From Oceanococcus atlanticus (GTDB lineage Bacteria; Pseudomonadota; Gammaproteobacteria; Nevskiales; Oceanococcaceae): a DNA stretch of 64,000 bases. The position numbers were made by a program, and so were the translations under genes. The notes beneath the pieces are model-generated. The model was given only the letters and a program-made list of their open reading frames with translations. It was not told the DNA's origin and did not search any database. Positions 24,651-33,688 of this stretch are shown piece by piece (position 1 is the first letter of the stretch; each line of letters starts with the position of its first letter). The stretch lies in contig NZ_AQQV01000001.1 of the NCBI RefSeq assembly GCF_002088235.1, positions 1,054,001-1,118,000 on the forward strand, read 5' to 3'.

Positions 24651-25595
24651 CTACGACAAGCGTTCGTAGCGAAAAATGCGCTTTATAATCAGATAGAGGC
24701 CGGACAATACCCCTCCAACAACCGCTGTTACGATCATCGCCAACCGATCTAGAACCAGAGCCAACATTCCGGCCTCAAAAGAGAAACCCAACGCTACAGA
24801 AAGTGATGCCGTAACGACCTCGCGTACTCCCATCCCCCCCGGCGTAATAGCCAAAACTGAGAGTAAAGTTCCCACAGGTGCCAAAATCATCAAATCCTTA
24901 TAGCCAACATCTAAGCCGGAAAAACTGAAACAGATGTGCATACGAACAGCCACAAGGGTGAACTGAACCACGATTAGGATCGCCAGAGCTGCAACTAGGC
25001 TGGGGCGCCCGCGCATTACGGACACGGAACAAATGAATGTGTCCAGCCAGTGTCGGACATTACCGCCACTATGATCACGCCAGATCTTCACCCATGGAGC
25101 GAAAAGCAGAATCAGGCCCAACCCTGCCAAACCGACAACCCACACCTGAAAAAAAACTTGCCCAGCCCATTTTGACGACCACAATAGACCGCCCAAGATT
25201 ACAGTGACCGCGGAAACAAAAAGCAATAACAGCAGGCGGAAATATGTGACCGCAGAAAACTCCGCAAAGCCAACGTCTCTATAACGTTTCAGGTACAACG
25301 CTCTGAAAGCAATTCCGAAACGCACGGGCGAATAATTAATAAGAATCCCGAGAAAAAAAACCGAGAGGTATTCCAGAATTGGAGGAGGTCGAGATACAAC
25401 CGCGATCGACAGATAGCTCTGGACATAAACACTCAACCAGCCAAGAAAGGTCAATCCGCTGAGCAACGCCAACAAGCCGAGCGGGACATCTGTCATCGCC
25501 GCCATGCTTTGCGGGCTGAGTACGATGAACAGCATCAGCAAGCCCAACGGCACGATCACGGAGAGCGCACGAAGCAAACCCGAATAGCGTGCCAT
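24651..25595 (-). CDS. Flippase-like integral membrane protein (LPG-synthase TM / UPF0104 family)
   Basis: About 314 residues, seven to eight helices with almost no soluble part. It contains the family motif APVGTLLSVLAITPGGMGVRE near residue 240 (shown in two parts in the protein: a helix then TPGGMGVRE). The family includes the membrane domain of lysyl-phosphatidylglycerol synthase and AglD-type proteins, and it is common in polysaccharide and glycolipid gene clusters. A lipid-linked sugar transport role here is inference. The ATG at 25595 is preferred over a TTG at 25604 that overlaps the stop of the asparagine-synthase-like gene. It is the last gene of the minus-strand glycan operon. Base composition looks more AT-rich than the flanking pil genes. 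Confidence 0.78.
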   Translation of the reverse strand: MARYSGLLRALSVIVPLGLLMLFIVLSPQSMAAMTDVPLGLLALLSGLTFLGWLSVYVQSYLSIAVVSRPPPILEYLSVFFLGILINYSPVRFGIAFRALYLKRYRDVGFAEFSAVTYFRLLLLLFVSAVTVILGGLLWSSKWAGQVFFQVWVVGLAGLGLILLFAPWVKIWRDHSGGNVRHWLDTFICSVSVMRGRPSLVAALAILIVVQFTLVAVRMHICFSFSGLDVGYKDLMILAPVGTLLSVLAITPGGMGVREVVTASLSVALGFSFEAGMLALVLDRLAMIVTAVVGGVLSGLYLIIKRIFRYERLS

Positions 25596-25600
25596 ACCGC

Positions 25601-27346
25601 TCAATCAAGCCCCCGACCAAAACGCGCATAGCTGGCAAGTAGTCCGAGCTGCTGTGAGGTGAATTTATCGATGGTGGCGTAGCGGCGGTATAACCGATGG
25701 GCCAATGGAAAACCGAACAACGCGGCACCCGCGCCCGGCTTGCACTCAAACGGCAGATCCAGAAAGAGTTCTTGCACTGAAGATCTCAGCTCCCGTCGGT
25801 ACCAAAGATCAACCGGCGCATGCACAGGCGAGCGCTTTTCCTGGTAGATCACATCAGGTTGGAGCAGCCCTCGCCGGTTGCAGAAATCGAGCAGGACAGC
25901 CTTGCCCAAACCCAGCCGTAGAGATGACTGGTCACGCATCAGATGTTCGGGCACCTTGGCCGCCACCGACGCCATGGCTTCGTGCATGAATGGTGCACGA
26001 ATTGACAAGCCGCTCGCAGCCGCAGCACCAGCGAGTTTGCTGCGATTCAGACCTACTGAGCTTTTTGCGGAATACGCGCGTTTCAGAGGCGTCATGGACC
26101 GTGTGTGTTCGGCGAGCTGAGCCAGCACGCTTTCCACATCCATCACGTCGGCCGGAGCGTGCCGGCGCAAATTGCGTAGCGAAACCGGGTCGAATGTCCT
26201 CGCTGCCAGATAGCCTCGGACGATTTCATCCCGCTCAAGCAGCGACATGATGTTGCGCAAGACCCGCACAGGGTGCCCCAGCATGCGCTCAGCACGAGAG
26301 TTTGCACAGGCGGCATAGACCGTTCGGCGCAATACGCTTGGTAACCGGGCCAGCAGCTGCAACAAATGCACCCGCCGCGCCACTGTCGGATAACCAAGAA
26401 ACAACCCGTCGCACCCATCGCCGGTGAGGCAATGCGTAATGCCATCCGCCGCCACCTGCTGGCAGGCATGGGCCGTAAACACCAGGTAATGTGCTTGCCC
26501 GGCAGGCTGTCCAAAATGCCGGGCATAATCGGTCAGACCACGCAGCAGAACATCAGGGGTCAAGTCCACCCAGTGGTGCGCGATACCGAGCTGGTCAGCC
26601 ACCTCGGCCGCCAGCGGCTGAGTGAAGCCGGGTTCCTGGTAACGAAATGTGTAGGTCGACACATCATGCCCGCGGCGCACCAGCAAGCTCGCCAGCAAGG
26701 CGGAATCAAAGCCTCCCATGAGCACAGCGACACGCTCCGGCAAACCCTTGAAAGTACTTTCGAACGCCTGCTCCAGTGCCGTATCGACCTCCAGACTCCC
26801 GCTGAAAACGTCACCTGCATCATCGCCGCTGTCTGCCACGCCGGAGTCGCCGAATGAGCAAGGCATCGCCCCCTCAACCAGCGGCACGCCCGGCATGAGC
26901 GAGGAAACCCCTTGGTAAACGGTGTCCTGACCCGGGATAAACTCATAAGACAAGAGAAAGTCTTCCCAGCGACGGTCGAGCGCATTCGTTCCGGCCTCCC
27001 GTGCAACAGCAGCAAGGCAAGTGCCGATAACCACGCTCCGGCCAGCTCGATGCCGGTACAAAGGCCGGTTCCCGGCACGATCGCAAACGGCCACCAGCCC
27101 TTCGGGAAATTCAATCACGGCCGCAAACGCACCCGACAGGTTGCCTACCCCCCCCAGACCGGCGTCAAGCAGCCGCTGCAACAGAAACTCGGCAGCGCTG
27201 CCAGCACCCTGGATGTCGCAGTGCCCGACGCAATTCAAACGCACCCCCGACGCTTGCGCAGAGCTGAAATCAGGGCCAGTCGGCAGTGCGAGTCGGCGCA
27301 CGCCTTCGTGGTGCGAATCCGACCTGACGATCAGTAGACCCGGCAT
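25601..27346 (-). CDS. Asparagine-synthase-like amidotransferase, glutaminase Cys missing
   Basis: About 581 residues. The N-terminal region (1-150) has the remnants of a class II glutamine amidotransferase (GNLSGAFAAVIEF, VCDRAGNRPLYRH, VIGTCLAAV), but residue 2 is Pro rather than the catalytic Cys, with no better start visible. The synthetase-like region begins near 200. Its PP-loop reads MGGFDSA (210-216) instead of SGGxDS, while TGDGCDGLFLGY (about 308-319) keeps the GDGxDExFxGY-type site. Such asparagine synthase homologues occur in exopolysaccharide clusters, where they may amidate sugars or be catalytically altered. It starts right after the pyruvyl transferase stop, and its end abuts the flippase-like gene. 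Confidence 0.75.
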   Translation of the reverse strand: MPGLLIVRSDSHHEGVRRLALPTGPDFSSAQASGVRLNCVGHCDIQGAGSAAEFLLQRLLDAGLGGVGNLSGAFAAVIEFPEGLVAVCDRAGNRPLYRHRAGRSVVIGTCLAAVAREAGTNALDRRWEDFLLSYEFIPGQDTVYQGVSSLMPGVPLVEGAMPCSFGDSGVADSGDDAGDVFSGSLEVDTALEQAFESTFKGLPERVAVLMGGFDSALLASLLVRRGHDVSTYTFRYQEPGFTQPLAAEVADQLGIAHHWVDLTPDVLLRGLTDYARHFGQPAGQAHYLVFTAHACQQVAADGITHCLTGDGCDGLFLGYPTVARRVHLLQLLARLPSVLRRTVYAACANSRAERMLGHPVRVLRNIMSLLERDEIVRGYLAARTFDPVSLRNLRRHAPADVMDVESVLAQLAEHTRSMTPLKRAYSAKSSVGLNRSKLAGAAAASGLSIRAPFMHEAMASVAAKVPEHLMRDQSSLRLGLGKAVLLDFCNRRGLLQPDVIYQEKRSPVHAPVDLWYRRELRSSVQELFLDLPFECKPGAGAALFGFPLAHRLYRRYATIDKFTSQQLGLLASYARFGRGLD

Positions 27347-27347
27347 A

Positions 27348-28541
27348 TCAGGCACTAGCCTCACCTGTCGATAGCATCCGTACCGAGTGCAGGGCGCGAC
27401 GGCGCAATGCCACGCGAGAAAACATCAGTGATCGGGACACCCGCTGCCCGTTGCGCAGCACATACTCGCATGCATCGACGATCTTCTGCGCGTTTACGTC
27501 GCCAATAGGTAAGGCCAGCTGCGACATGCCCGCCTCTTGCATCAGCCCGGTCGATTTGTGCTCGTAGCACAGCGCAACCACTGGCGTGGCCGCCCCGATA
27601 GAAAAGACCTGGTGGTGATAACGTGTCGCCAAAGACATGCAGGCCTCACCAATCAGCTTCCGCTGTGCGGCCACATCGGCAGCCCGAGGCATCACCCGCC
27701 AGCGCACCTGCGTATCCAGCCTGCTCCCGACGTCAGTCAGATAGTCAAAGTCTGAGTGAACCTTGCCACATAGCTGAGGCAGAAACACCACCTCAAGATC
27801 GTGCCGCAAAGCCAGATGATTGAGGGCATTGATGACCGACGCTTCATACGCCCGTTGACGCTCGGGCTCGCGCTGCCACGCCCGATGCTTGAGCACCGTC
27901 GCCGTGACAACCTTCTTCCTGGCCGCAGGCTCGATGACAGCCTGCAAGGGCGCCAGGAATGCCGAATCAGCCGTGACTTCAACCGCTGCCCCCGTCAGAC
28001 CTTTGAGGTATTGCGCTGACACAGGCTCACGGAGACACACACCTGAAAACCAGCCAAACATGCGCCTCCTTATGGGATTCATGAGCCGATTTCCGAAGGG
28101 GCCGCACGAGGGCGCAAAAAGAAACATGCGCTTTTTGTGGATGCGTCCCAACCACACCAGAAAGACATGAACAAACTCGTGGTTCACATAGAGGTCGCCA
28201 AAATAAGGTCCTCCTGGCGCCGAAATCACCATGTCGCACTGCGTGTAAGCTGCCCAGATTGCCTTGGCAACCCGTGGCCCCCGTGTGAGTGCAAAACCGC
28301 GATAAACCCAGGCCCGAAGACATGCCGCGCCGGCAAGAAGAAACGCATCAAAAAGCGGCATGACGATGGGCAGGCAGGTCACCCCGGATGGCGCTGGCGG
28401 CAGGTGTGATCTGTCCTTGTGCTGGTAGAGCAGTGTTACCTGCGCACTTGGGTACTTCCTAGCCACGGCTCCCAGCATGCCCTGCATCGCAGCCTCATCG
28501 CCCCGATTTTCACCGTGTTGGTTAATTATCAGTATGTGCAT
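27348..28541 (-). CDS. Polysaccharide pyruvyl transferase family protein
   Basis: A 397-residue cytoplasmic protein. The opening ILIINQHGENRGDEAAMQ is the glycine/asparagine-rich N-terminal loop of this family, followed by CDMVISAPGGPYFGD and, late, TRYHHQVFSIGAATPVVALCYEHKS (given here as two motifs: the RYHHQVFSI strand and PVVALCYEHKS). Members transfer pyruvate from phosphoenolpyruvate to sugars, forming ketals on exopolysaccharide or cell-wall glycans. Its start overlaps the stop of the GT4 gene as TAATG. Acceptor unknown. Confidence 0.85.
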   Translation of the reverse strand: MHILIINQHGENRGDEAAMQGMLGAVARKYPSAQVTLLYQHKDRSHLPPAPSGVTCLPIVMPLFDAFLLAGAACLRAWVYRGFALTRGPRVAKAIWAAYTQCDMVISAPGGPYFGDLYVNHEFVHVFLVWLGRIHKKRMFLFAPSCGPFGNRLMNPIRRRMFGWFSGVCLREPVSAQYLKGLTGAAVEVTADSAFLAPLQAVIEPAARKKVVTATVLKHRAWQREPERQRAYEASVINALNHLALRHDLEVVFLPQLCGKVHSDFDYLTDVGSRLDTQVRWRVMPRAADVAAQRKLIGEACMSLATRYHHQVFSIGAATPVVALCYEHKSTGLMQEAGMSQLALPIGDVNAQKIVDACEYVLRNGQRVSRSLMFSRVALRRRALHSVRMLSTGEASA

Positions 28542-29662
28542 TATTTTTCCAGCAGCTCCTTGATCAAGCGAAGCTGCGCTTTTGCCGAGAAGTTCGACTC
28601 AAACAATTCGCGAGCCAGGGCTGAATTATCACGCTGCGGCGCGTTGGCGCGCTGCTCAATCGCATCCGCCAGCGCCGCAGCCGAGCCCGCCGGAACCCGC
28701 TCCAACGCGACGGAGTGCTGAAAACCTCGGACCGCTGGTGAATCGGCGGTGATCACCTCCCTGCCCGAGGCCAATGCGTGGATCACCTTGTATGGGACGA
28801 CACACTGGGTTTTTGCCGAGGTACCAAAGATTCCCAGGCAGATGTCTGCCCAAGCCGCCAAACCCTTCAGCTGCTCCTCTGTCTGGATACTCCGGTCCCA
28901 CTGCACGGCCTGCATGGCCTGCGCACTCAGTGCCGCTGCAAACGCATCCGCGTCCTGACCATCCCCGACCACCCTGAAGACGACTTGCGACGGGCAGCGC
29001 TCAACCACAAGATTTACGGCCTCAGCGATGACCTTAGCCCCATGCAACGGCACGAAAGTGCCCCAGAAGGCAACCCGCAGCACATCGCGGTCAGCGCGGA
29101 CCGGACTGGCTGCCCAAACGGTTTCGTCAATGGAGATGGGAAGAACGAAAACCCGATCGCAATCCACTTCGAACTTGTCACACAGCAAAGCCCGGTTCTG
29201 CTCGGTATCGACCACCAGACAGTCAGCTCGCCGCAGTAAAAAACGTTCAAGCCTAAACAATAAACGGTGCAATCGCCCCCCGCGTTTCAGCAACTTGCGG
29301 TCTTCAACAACCGTCTCGGTAAGGCAGATCATGGCGTCGTAGATAACCCGGCTGCCATACAGGCGCCTGAGTATCAGCGCAGGCATGATATCGAGCAGTG
29401 CAGGGTATCCAATCCACAACAAGTCGGGCCGCAAGCGCCGTGCTGCCCAGCCTCCCGCCCCCCACGAGGCGAGCATGTCAAGCATCAACCTGATCGCAAC
29501 AAAGGGATTACGAAAAGCGCCCACACGCGCCGAACTCGAAGCTGCCCGCTCGCGCAGCTGGTTGTGCACATCAACGCCAAGCTCCCGCATGCGTGCAACG
29601 ACCTGTTGCGTCCGCGCGTAGCGAGGCGAACTTTCAGCCGAGCCAAAGAAAACGATGCGCAT
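28541..29662 (-). CDS. Glycosyltransferase, GT4-type (GT-B fold)
   Basis: About 373 residues. The N-terminal Rossmann half starts MRIVFFGSAESSPRYART. The C-terminal half has VAFWGTFVPLHGAKV, FRVVGDGQD and the donor-binding end CVVPYKVIHALASGREVIT with a Lys/Glu-poor variant of the usual PxKxxEAMA block. It resembles WbuB/WcaI-like family 4 transferases that add one sugar to a lipid-linked or surface glycan. The ATG at 29662 is chosen because AGGA lies 8 nt upstream; a TTG five codons earlier is unlikely. It is coupled to the pyruvyl transferase gene by a 1-nt overlap. Confidence 0.8.
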   Translation of the reverse strand: MRIVFFGSAESSPRYARTQQVVARMRELGVDVHNQLRERAASSSARVGAFRNPFVAIRLMLDMLASWGAGGWAARRLRPDLLWIGYPALLDIMPALILRRLYGSRVIYDAMICLTETVVEDRKLLKRGGRLHRLLFRLERFLLRRADCLVVDTEQNRALLCDKFEVDCDRVFVLPISIDETVWAASPVRADRDVLRVAFWGTFVPLHGAKVIAEAVNLVVERCPSQVVFRVVGDGQDADAFAAALSAQAMQAVQWDRSIQTEEQLKGLAAWADICLGIFGTSAKTQCVVPYKVIHALASGREVITADSPAVRGFQHSVALERVPAGSAAALADAIEQRANAPQRDNSALARELFESNFSAKAQLRLIKELLEK

Positions 29663-29714
29663 AGTCTGTCCTGCCAACCCCCGTCACTTCAGGCCGTCAC
29701 CACAGCGCAAAGCT

Positions 29715-30593
29715 TTAGCTGTCACGCCGGTACATCAGAGACGTAATCTGCTCCGAAACCAGACCTATCAGAAACACAATCACGCTGGCTGAGAACAGCA
29801 ACATGCTCATGTTGGTGAAGCGCCCCATGGTGAAGAAGGTATACAGGTAGTAGGCCAGCGCAGTGAGGAAAAACACGCCGGCGGTCGGCAAAAACAACTT
29901 CAATGGCGAATACAGGGTGGCAATCTTGAAAATGATCAACAGGAAGCGGATGCCATCACGCACGGGTTTGATATGGCTGCTGCCAATTCGCGCCAGCACA
30001 TCCACAGGCACGTATTTCACCGGGTAAGCGCTGCGAAAGAACGCCATGGTGGATGTGGTCGGGTAGGAAAACCCATTAGGTAACAGATAGAGAAACTCAC
30101 GAAACTTATCCGCACGTACGGCGCGGAAACCGGAGGTCAAGTCGTAGATGCGATGTCCTGTAATCAGGCTTGCCAGCCTGTTGTAGAGCGCGTTGGCAAG
30201 GCCGCGGCTCACATTGGCCTGCCCTTCGCTGTCGCGGTAGCCCACCACCATGTCGTAACCTTCATCCAGCGCGTCCAGCAAGCGTTGAATCTCACTCGGC
30301 TGATGTTGCCCATCGCCATCCATCATCACCAGAACGTCATAACTGGCCGCTCGCGCACCGCGCTTGATGGCAGCACCATTGCCCATGCTGTAAGGGCTGG
30401 ACGAAACACGTGCACCGTGACGCTCCGCAACCTCTGCAGTCGCATCCGTTGAGCCATCATCCGAGACGATAACTTCAGCCTGCGGATAGAGGCGCTTGAT
30501 GTCCGGGAGGATTTTCTCCAGGCCTTCGGCCTCATTCTTCGCTGGGATTATGATGCTGAATGACAAACCTGAACTCTCTGTTGGCGACAACAC
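29715..30593 (-). CDS. Glycosyltransferase family 2, polyprenyl-phosphate-sugar synthase-like
   Basis: A 292-residue protein with a GT-A domain (SIIIPAKNEAEGLEKIL, VSDDGSTDATAEVAE, MMDGDGQHQPSEI with the DxD-like metal site, and YDLTSGFRAVRADKF) and two C-terminal helices (about 225-280). This layout is typical of DPM1/ArnC/GtrB-like enzymes that make a polyprenyl-phosphate-linked sugar at the inner face of the membrane. Such a donor is exactly what GT-C enzymes in the periplasm use. That links it, by inference, to the two GT-C-like proteins beyond the operon. The start is GTG at 30593. It is the first gene of the minus-strand cluster, divergent from pilB with 97 nt between. Confidence 0.85.
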   Translation of the reverse strand: MLSPTESSGLSFSIIIPAKNEAEGLEKILPDIKRLYPQAEVIVSDDGSTDATAEVAERHGARVSSSPYSMGNGAAIKRGARAASYDVLVMMDGDGQHQPSEIQRLLDALDEGYDMVVGYRDSEGQANVSRGLANALYNRLASLITGHRIYDLTSGFRAVRADKFREFLYLLPNGFSYPTTSTMAFFRSAYPVKYVPVDVLARIGSSHIKPVRDGIRFLLIIFKIATLYSPLKLFLPTAGVFFLTALAYYLYTFFTMGRFTNMSMLLFSASVIVFLIGLVSEQITSLMYRRDS

Positions 30594-30690
30594 ACGAAGC
30601 GGAGCTTACTGGATACACGTCAGCACGTCGCAGTGAGCTAACTGAATCGGTATTATCGTTATTTTCCATGCGCACGTTCTGGGGATAGCA

Positions 30691-32412
30691 ATGGGAGACG
30701 CGAAGGGCTCGGGCGGCTACCTGGGTGGGTTGGCTCGCCGCCTGGTCAAAGATGGCCTGCTGGATGAGGGCAAAGCGCGCGAAGCTCAGCAGGCCGCGCT
30801 CAAAAGTCGACGACCGCTGGTCACCTATCTGGTCGAGAACAGCCTCGCAAACTCAGCGGCTCTGGCTGCAGCAGCCAGCGACGAGTTCGGCTTACCGCTG
30901 TTCGACATCAACACCTTACGCGCAGACCCCAAACTTCTGGAGCAGGTCGATTCCAAGCTATTGGAAAAGCACCGCGCGCTACCGATTTTTGTACGTGGCA
31001 AAAAACTCTTTCTGGCCGTATCGGACCCTACCAATCTCGAGGCCATCGACGAGTTCAAGTTCAACACCGGCATGCCCACAGAGGCCGTGCTGTGTGACGA
31101 GGCAAAGCTGTCCAGACAGGTTGACGCAGCCATTGCGGCCGCCGACTCGGCGAGCATGGATCTGGGCGATGCGGACCTCGACAATATTGATGTTGACGAG
31201 ACCACAAGCAGTGGCACCACCGACATCAGCAAGGCCGATGCGGACGACGCCCCAATTGTCCGCTTTGTGAACAAAATTCTTCTGGATGCCATCAATCGTG
31301 GGGCATCGGACATCCATTTCGAACCTTACGAATACAAATACCGCATTCGCTATCGCCTTGATGGCATTCTCCAGGATGTGGCCTCACCGCCGGTTTCGCA
31401 GGGTGTACGCATTGCCGCCCGCGTGAAAGTGATGTCGCGCCTGGATCTGGCCGAACGACGCATTCCCCAGGACGGCCGCATCAAACTCAAGCTGTCCAAG
31501 AACAAAGCAATCGATTTTCGCGTCAGCACCTGCCCGATTATGTTCGGGGAAAAGATCGTGATGCGTATTCTCGATCCCTCCAGCGCCAAACTGGGCATCG
31601 ACGCACTGGGCTACGAGCCGTTCCAGAAAGACCTTTACATGCATGCGCTGTCCAAGCCCTATGGCATGATCCTGGTCACCGGCCCGACAGGTTCGGGCAA
31701 AACGGTTTCGCTCTACACCGGTGTGAATATCCTTAACACTCCGGATCGTAATATCTCCACCGCGGAAGATCCGGCGGAAATCAACCTGGAAGGCGTGAAT
31801 CAGGTCAACGTGAACCCGAAGGTGGGACTGACCTTCGCATCAGCGTTGAAAGCGTTCTTGCGCCAGGACCCCGATGTCATTCTGGTGGGTGAGATCCGTG
31901 ATCTTGAAACAGGGGAGATCGCGATCAAGGCGGCACAAACAGGTCACCTCGTGCTTTCGACCCTGCACACCAATGATGCTCCGCAAACACTCACCCGCCT
32001 GCTGAACATGGGCGTGCCTGCATTCAACATCGCAACATCTGTCACCCTGATCATCGCCCAGCGCCTGGCGCGTCGCCTGTGCAAAAACTGCAAAGCGCCA
32101 ATTGATGTCCCCAAAGAAGAATTGCTCAAAGAAGGCTTCTCAGAGGAAGACATCACAAGCCCGGACTTCACCATCTACGAGGCGGTGGGTTGCGATCAGT
32201 GCAACAACGGCTACAAAGGGCGTGCCGGTATCTATCAGGTTATGCCGGTCAGTGAAGAAATCGGCCGCATCATCATGGCTGAGGGCAATGCTATGCAGAT
32301 CGCAGAACAGGCCGCCAAGGAAGGCGTATGGGACCTGCGCCGCTCCGCATTGGAGAAGGTCAAACAAGGGATTACCAGTTTGACCGAAGCCAATCGGGTC
32401 ACCATCGATTAG
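30691..32412 (+). CDS. pilB: Type IVa pilus assembly ATPase PilB
   Basis: A 573-residue hexameric extension motor. An N-terminal MshEN-type domain (1-145) can bind c-di-GMP in some homologues. The core ATPase follows, with Walker A GPTGSGKT at 331-338, an Asp box (STAEDPAE), Walker B (DPDVILVGEIRD), and a His box (GHLVLSTLHTND). The tetracysteine zinc site is CKNC plus CDQC near the end. A GGGGAT ribosome-binding site precedes the ATG. It heads pilBCD-coaE. It is separated from pilA by the GT-C pair and the glycan operon. Confidence 0.97.
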   Translation: MGDAKGSGGYLGGLARRLVKDGLLDEGKAREAQQAALKSRRPLVTYLVENSLANSAALAAAASDEFGLPLFDINTLRADPKLLEQVDSKLLEKHRALPIFVRGKKLFLAVSDPTNLEAIDEFKFNTGMPTEAVLCDEAKLSRQVDAAIAAADSASMDLGDADLDNIDVDETTSSGTTDISKADADDAPIVRFVNKILLDAINRGASDIHFEPYEYKYRIRYRLDGILQDVASPPVSQGVRIAARVKVMSRLDLAERRIPQDGRIKLKLSKNKAIDFRVSTCPIMFGEKIVMRILDPSSAKLGIDALGYEPFQKDLYMHALSKPYGMILVTGPTGSGKTVSLYTGVNILNTPDRNISTAEDPAEINLEGVNQVNVNPKVGLTFASALKAFLRQDPDVILVGEIRDLETGEIAIKAAQTGHLVLSTLHTNDAPQTLTRLLNMGVPAFNIATSVTLIIAQRLARRLCKNCKAPIDVPKEELLKEGFSEEDITSPDFTIYEAVGCDQCNNGYKGRAGIYQVMPVSEEIGRIIMAEGNAMQIAEQAAKEGVWDLRRSALEKVKQGITSLTEANRVTID

Positions 32413-32457
32413 TGTAGGATCAAGCGGGATAACTCAGCGGGGGCGAGTACAAAAGCC

Positions 32458-33675
32458 ATGGCGACAAAAGAAGCCAAACTCAACACTTACAGATGGCAAG
32501 CCATCAACAAGTCCGGCAGCCGGACCAAAGGCATCATTCAAGCCAGCAGTGATGCTGCTGCCAAGGCTGAACTGCGCAAGCAACAGCTCACCAACATCAA
32601 GCTGAGCAAGGAAATTCAGCTTTTCGGGCCCAGCAAGAAGAAGATCACCAGCGGCGACATCGCGGTCTTCAGCCGCCAGCTGGCCACCATGATGGAAGCC
32701 GGTGTACCGCTGGTTCAAGCGCTTGAAATCGTAGCCAAGGGGCATGAAAACCCGTCCATGGCCGAGCTAATTACGGCCCTCAAGATGGACATCGAAGGCG
32801 GCGCTTCGCTCGCTGAAGCGCTGTCAAAGCATCCGCTCCACTTCGACGATCTATTCGTCAATCTGACCGCCGCCGGTGAAGCGTCAGGTGCCTTGGAAGC
32901 GCTGCTGGACAAGATCGCCACTTACAAAGAGAAGACCGAGGCGATCAAGAAAAAGGTCAAGAAGGCGCTGACCTACCCCATCGCAGTCCTCGTCGTGGCT
33001 TTTATCGTTACAGCCATTCTGCTGATTTTCGTCGTCCCAACGTTTGAAGAGCTGTTTCAGGGTTTCGGCGCCGACCTGCCTGCCTTCACCCAGTTCACGA
33101 TTAATATGTCGAACTGGATGCAGAGCAACTGGTTGTTCCTGTTTGGCGGCATTGGCGGCGCTTTTTGGGTGTTTAGCCAAGTCAAGAAACGCAGCCCTGC
33201 CTTCCGCCGCATGCTCGACCGCATCTCGCTCAGACTGCCGGTTATCGGCGACATTCTTGAAAAATCGGCCGTAGCACGCTTCGCTCGCACCCTTTCCACC
33301 ATGTTCTCAGCCGGTGTCCCACTGGTCGAATCACTGGAATCTGTCGCCAAAGCCTCTGGCAACATCATCTTTGAAGAAGCCATCCTGGAAATGCGCGATC
33401 AGGTATCAACTGGCACCCAGCTTCAGCTGACCATGGCACAAGCGGGCATATTCCCCCCCATGGCCACGCAAATGGTCGCCATCGGGGAAGAATCCGGCGC
33501 CCTGGACTCGATGTGCGCCAAGGTGGCGACGTATTACGAGGAAGAGGTCGACGCACTGGTCGACTCCCTGTCCAGCCTGCTCGAACCGATGATCATGGCC
33601 ATACTCGGGGTGCTCGTAGGTGGCCTGGTGGTGTCCATGTACCTGCCCATCTTCAAACTCGGCGCCGTGGTCTGA
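32458..33675 (+). CDS. pilC: Type IV pilus inner-membrane platform protein PilC
   Basis: A 405-residue polytopic protein of the GspF/PilC family. It has two homologous cytoplasmic helical bundles (about 70-175 and 270-380, each with the FSRQLATMMEAGVPLVQAL-like motif; the second reads FARTLSTMFSAGVPLVESL) and three transmembrane helices. It anchors the pilus base and couples PilB and PilT to pilin insertion. It starts 45 nt after pilB and is followed by pilD after 13 nt. Confidence 0.97.
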   Translation: MATKEAKLNTYRWQAINKSGSRTKGIIQASSDAAAKAELRKQQLTNIKLSKEIQLFGPSKKKITSGDIAVFSRQLATMMEAGVPLVQALEIVAKGHENPSMAELITALKMDIEGGASLAEALSKHPLHFDDLFVNLTAAGEASGALEALLDKIATYKEKTEAIKKKVKKALTYPIAVLVVAFIVTAILLIFVVPTFEELFQGFGADLPAFTQFTINMSNWMQSNWLFLFGGIGGAFWVFSQVKKRSPAFRRMLDRISLRLPVIGDILEKSAVARFARTLSTMFSAGVPLVESLESVAKASGNIIFEEAILEMRDQVSTGTQLQLTMAQAGIFPPMATQMVAIGEESGALDSMCAKVATYYEEEVDALVDSLSSLLEPMIMAILGVLVGGLVVSMYLPIFKLGAVV

Positions 33676-33688
33676 CGTAAAACCACTG

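Noticed and set aside
24651-30593. Mobile-element boundaries around the glycan operon
   Set aside because: No flanking direct repeats, integrase or tRNA target found; transfer is suggested only by context and base composition.
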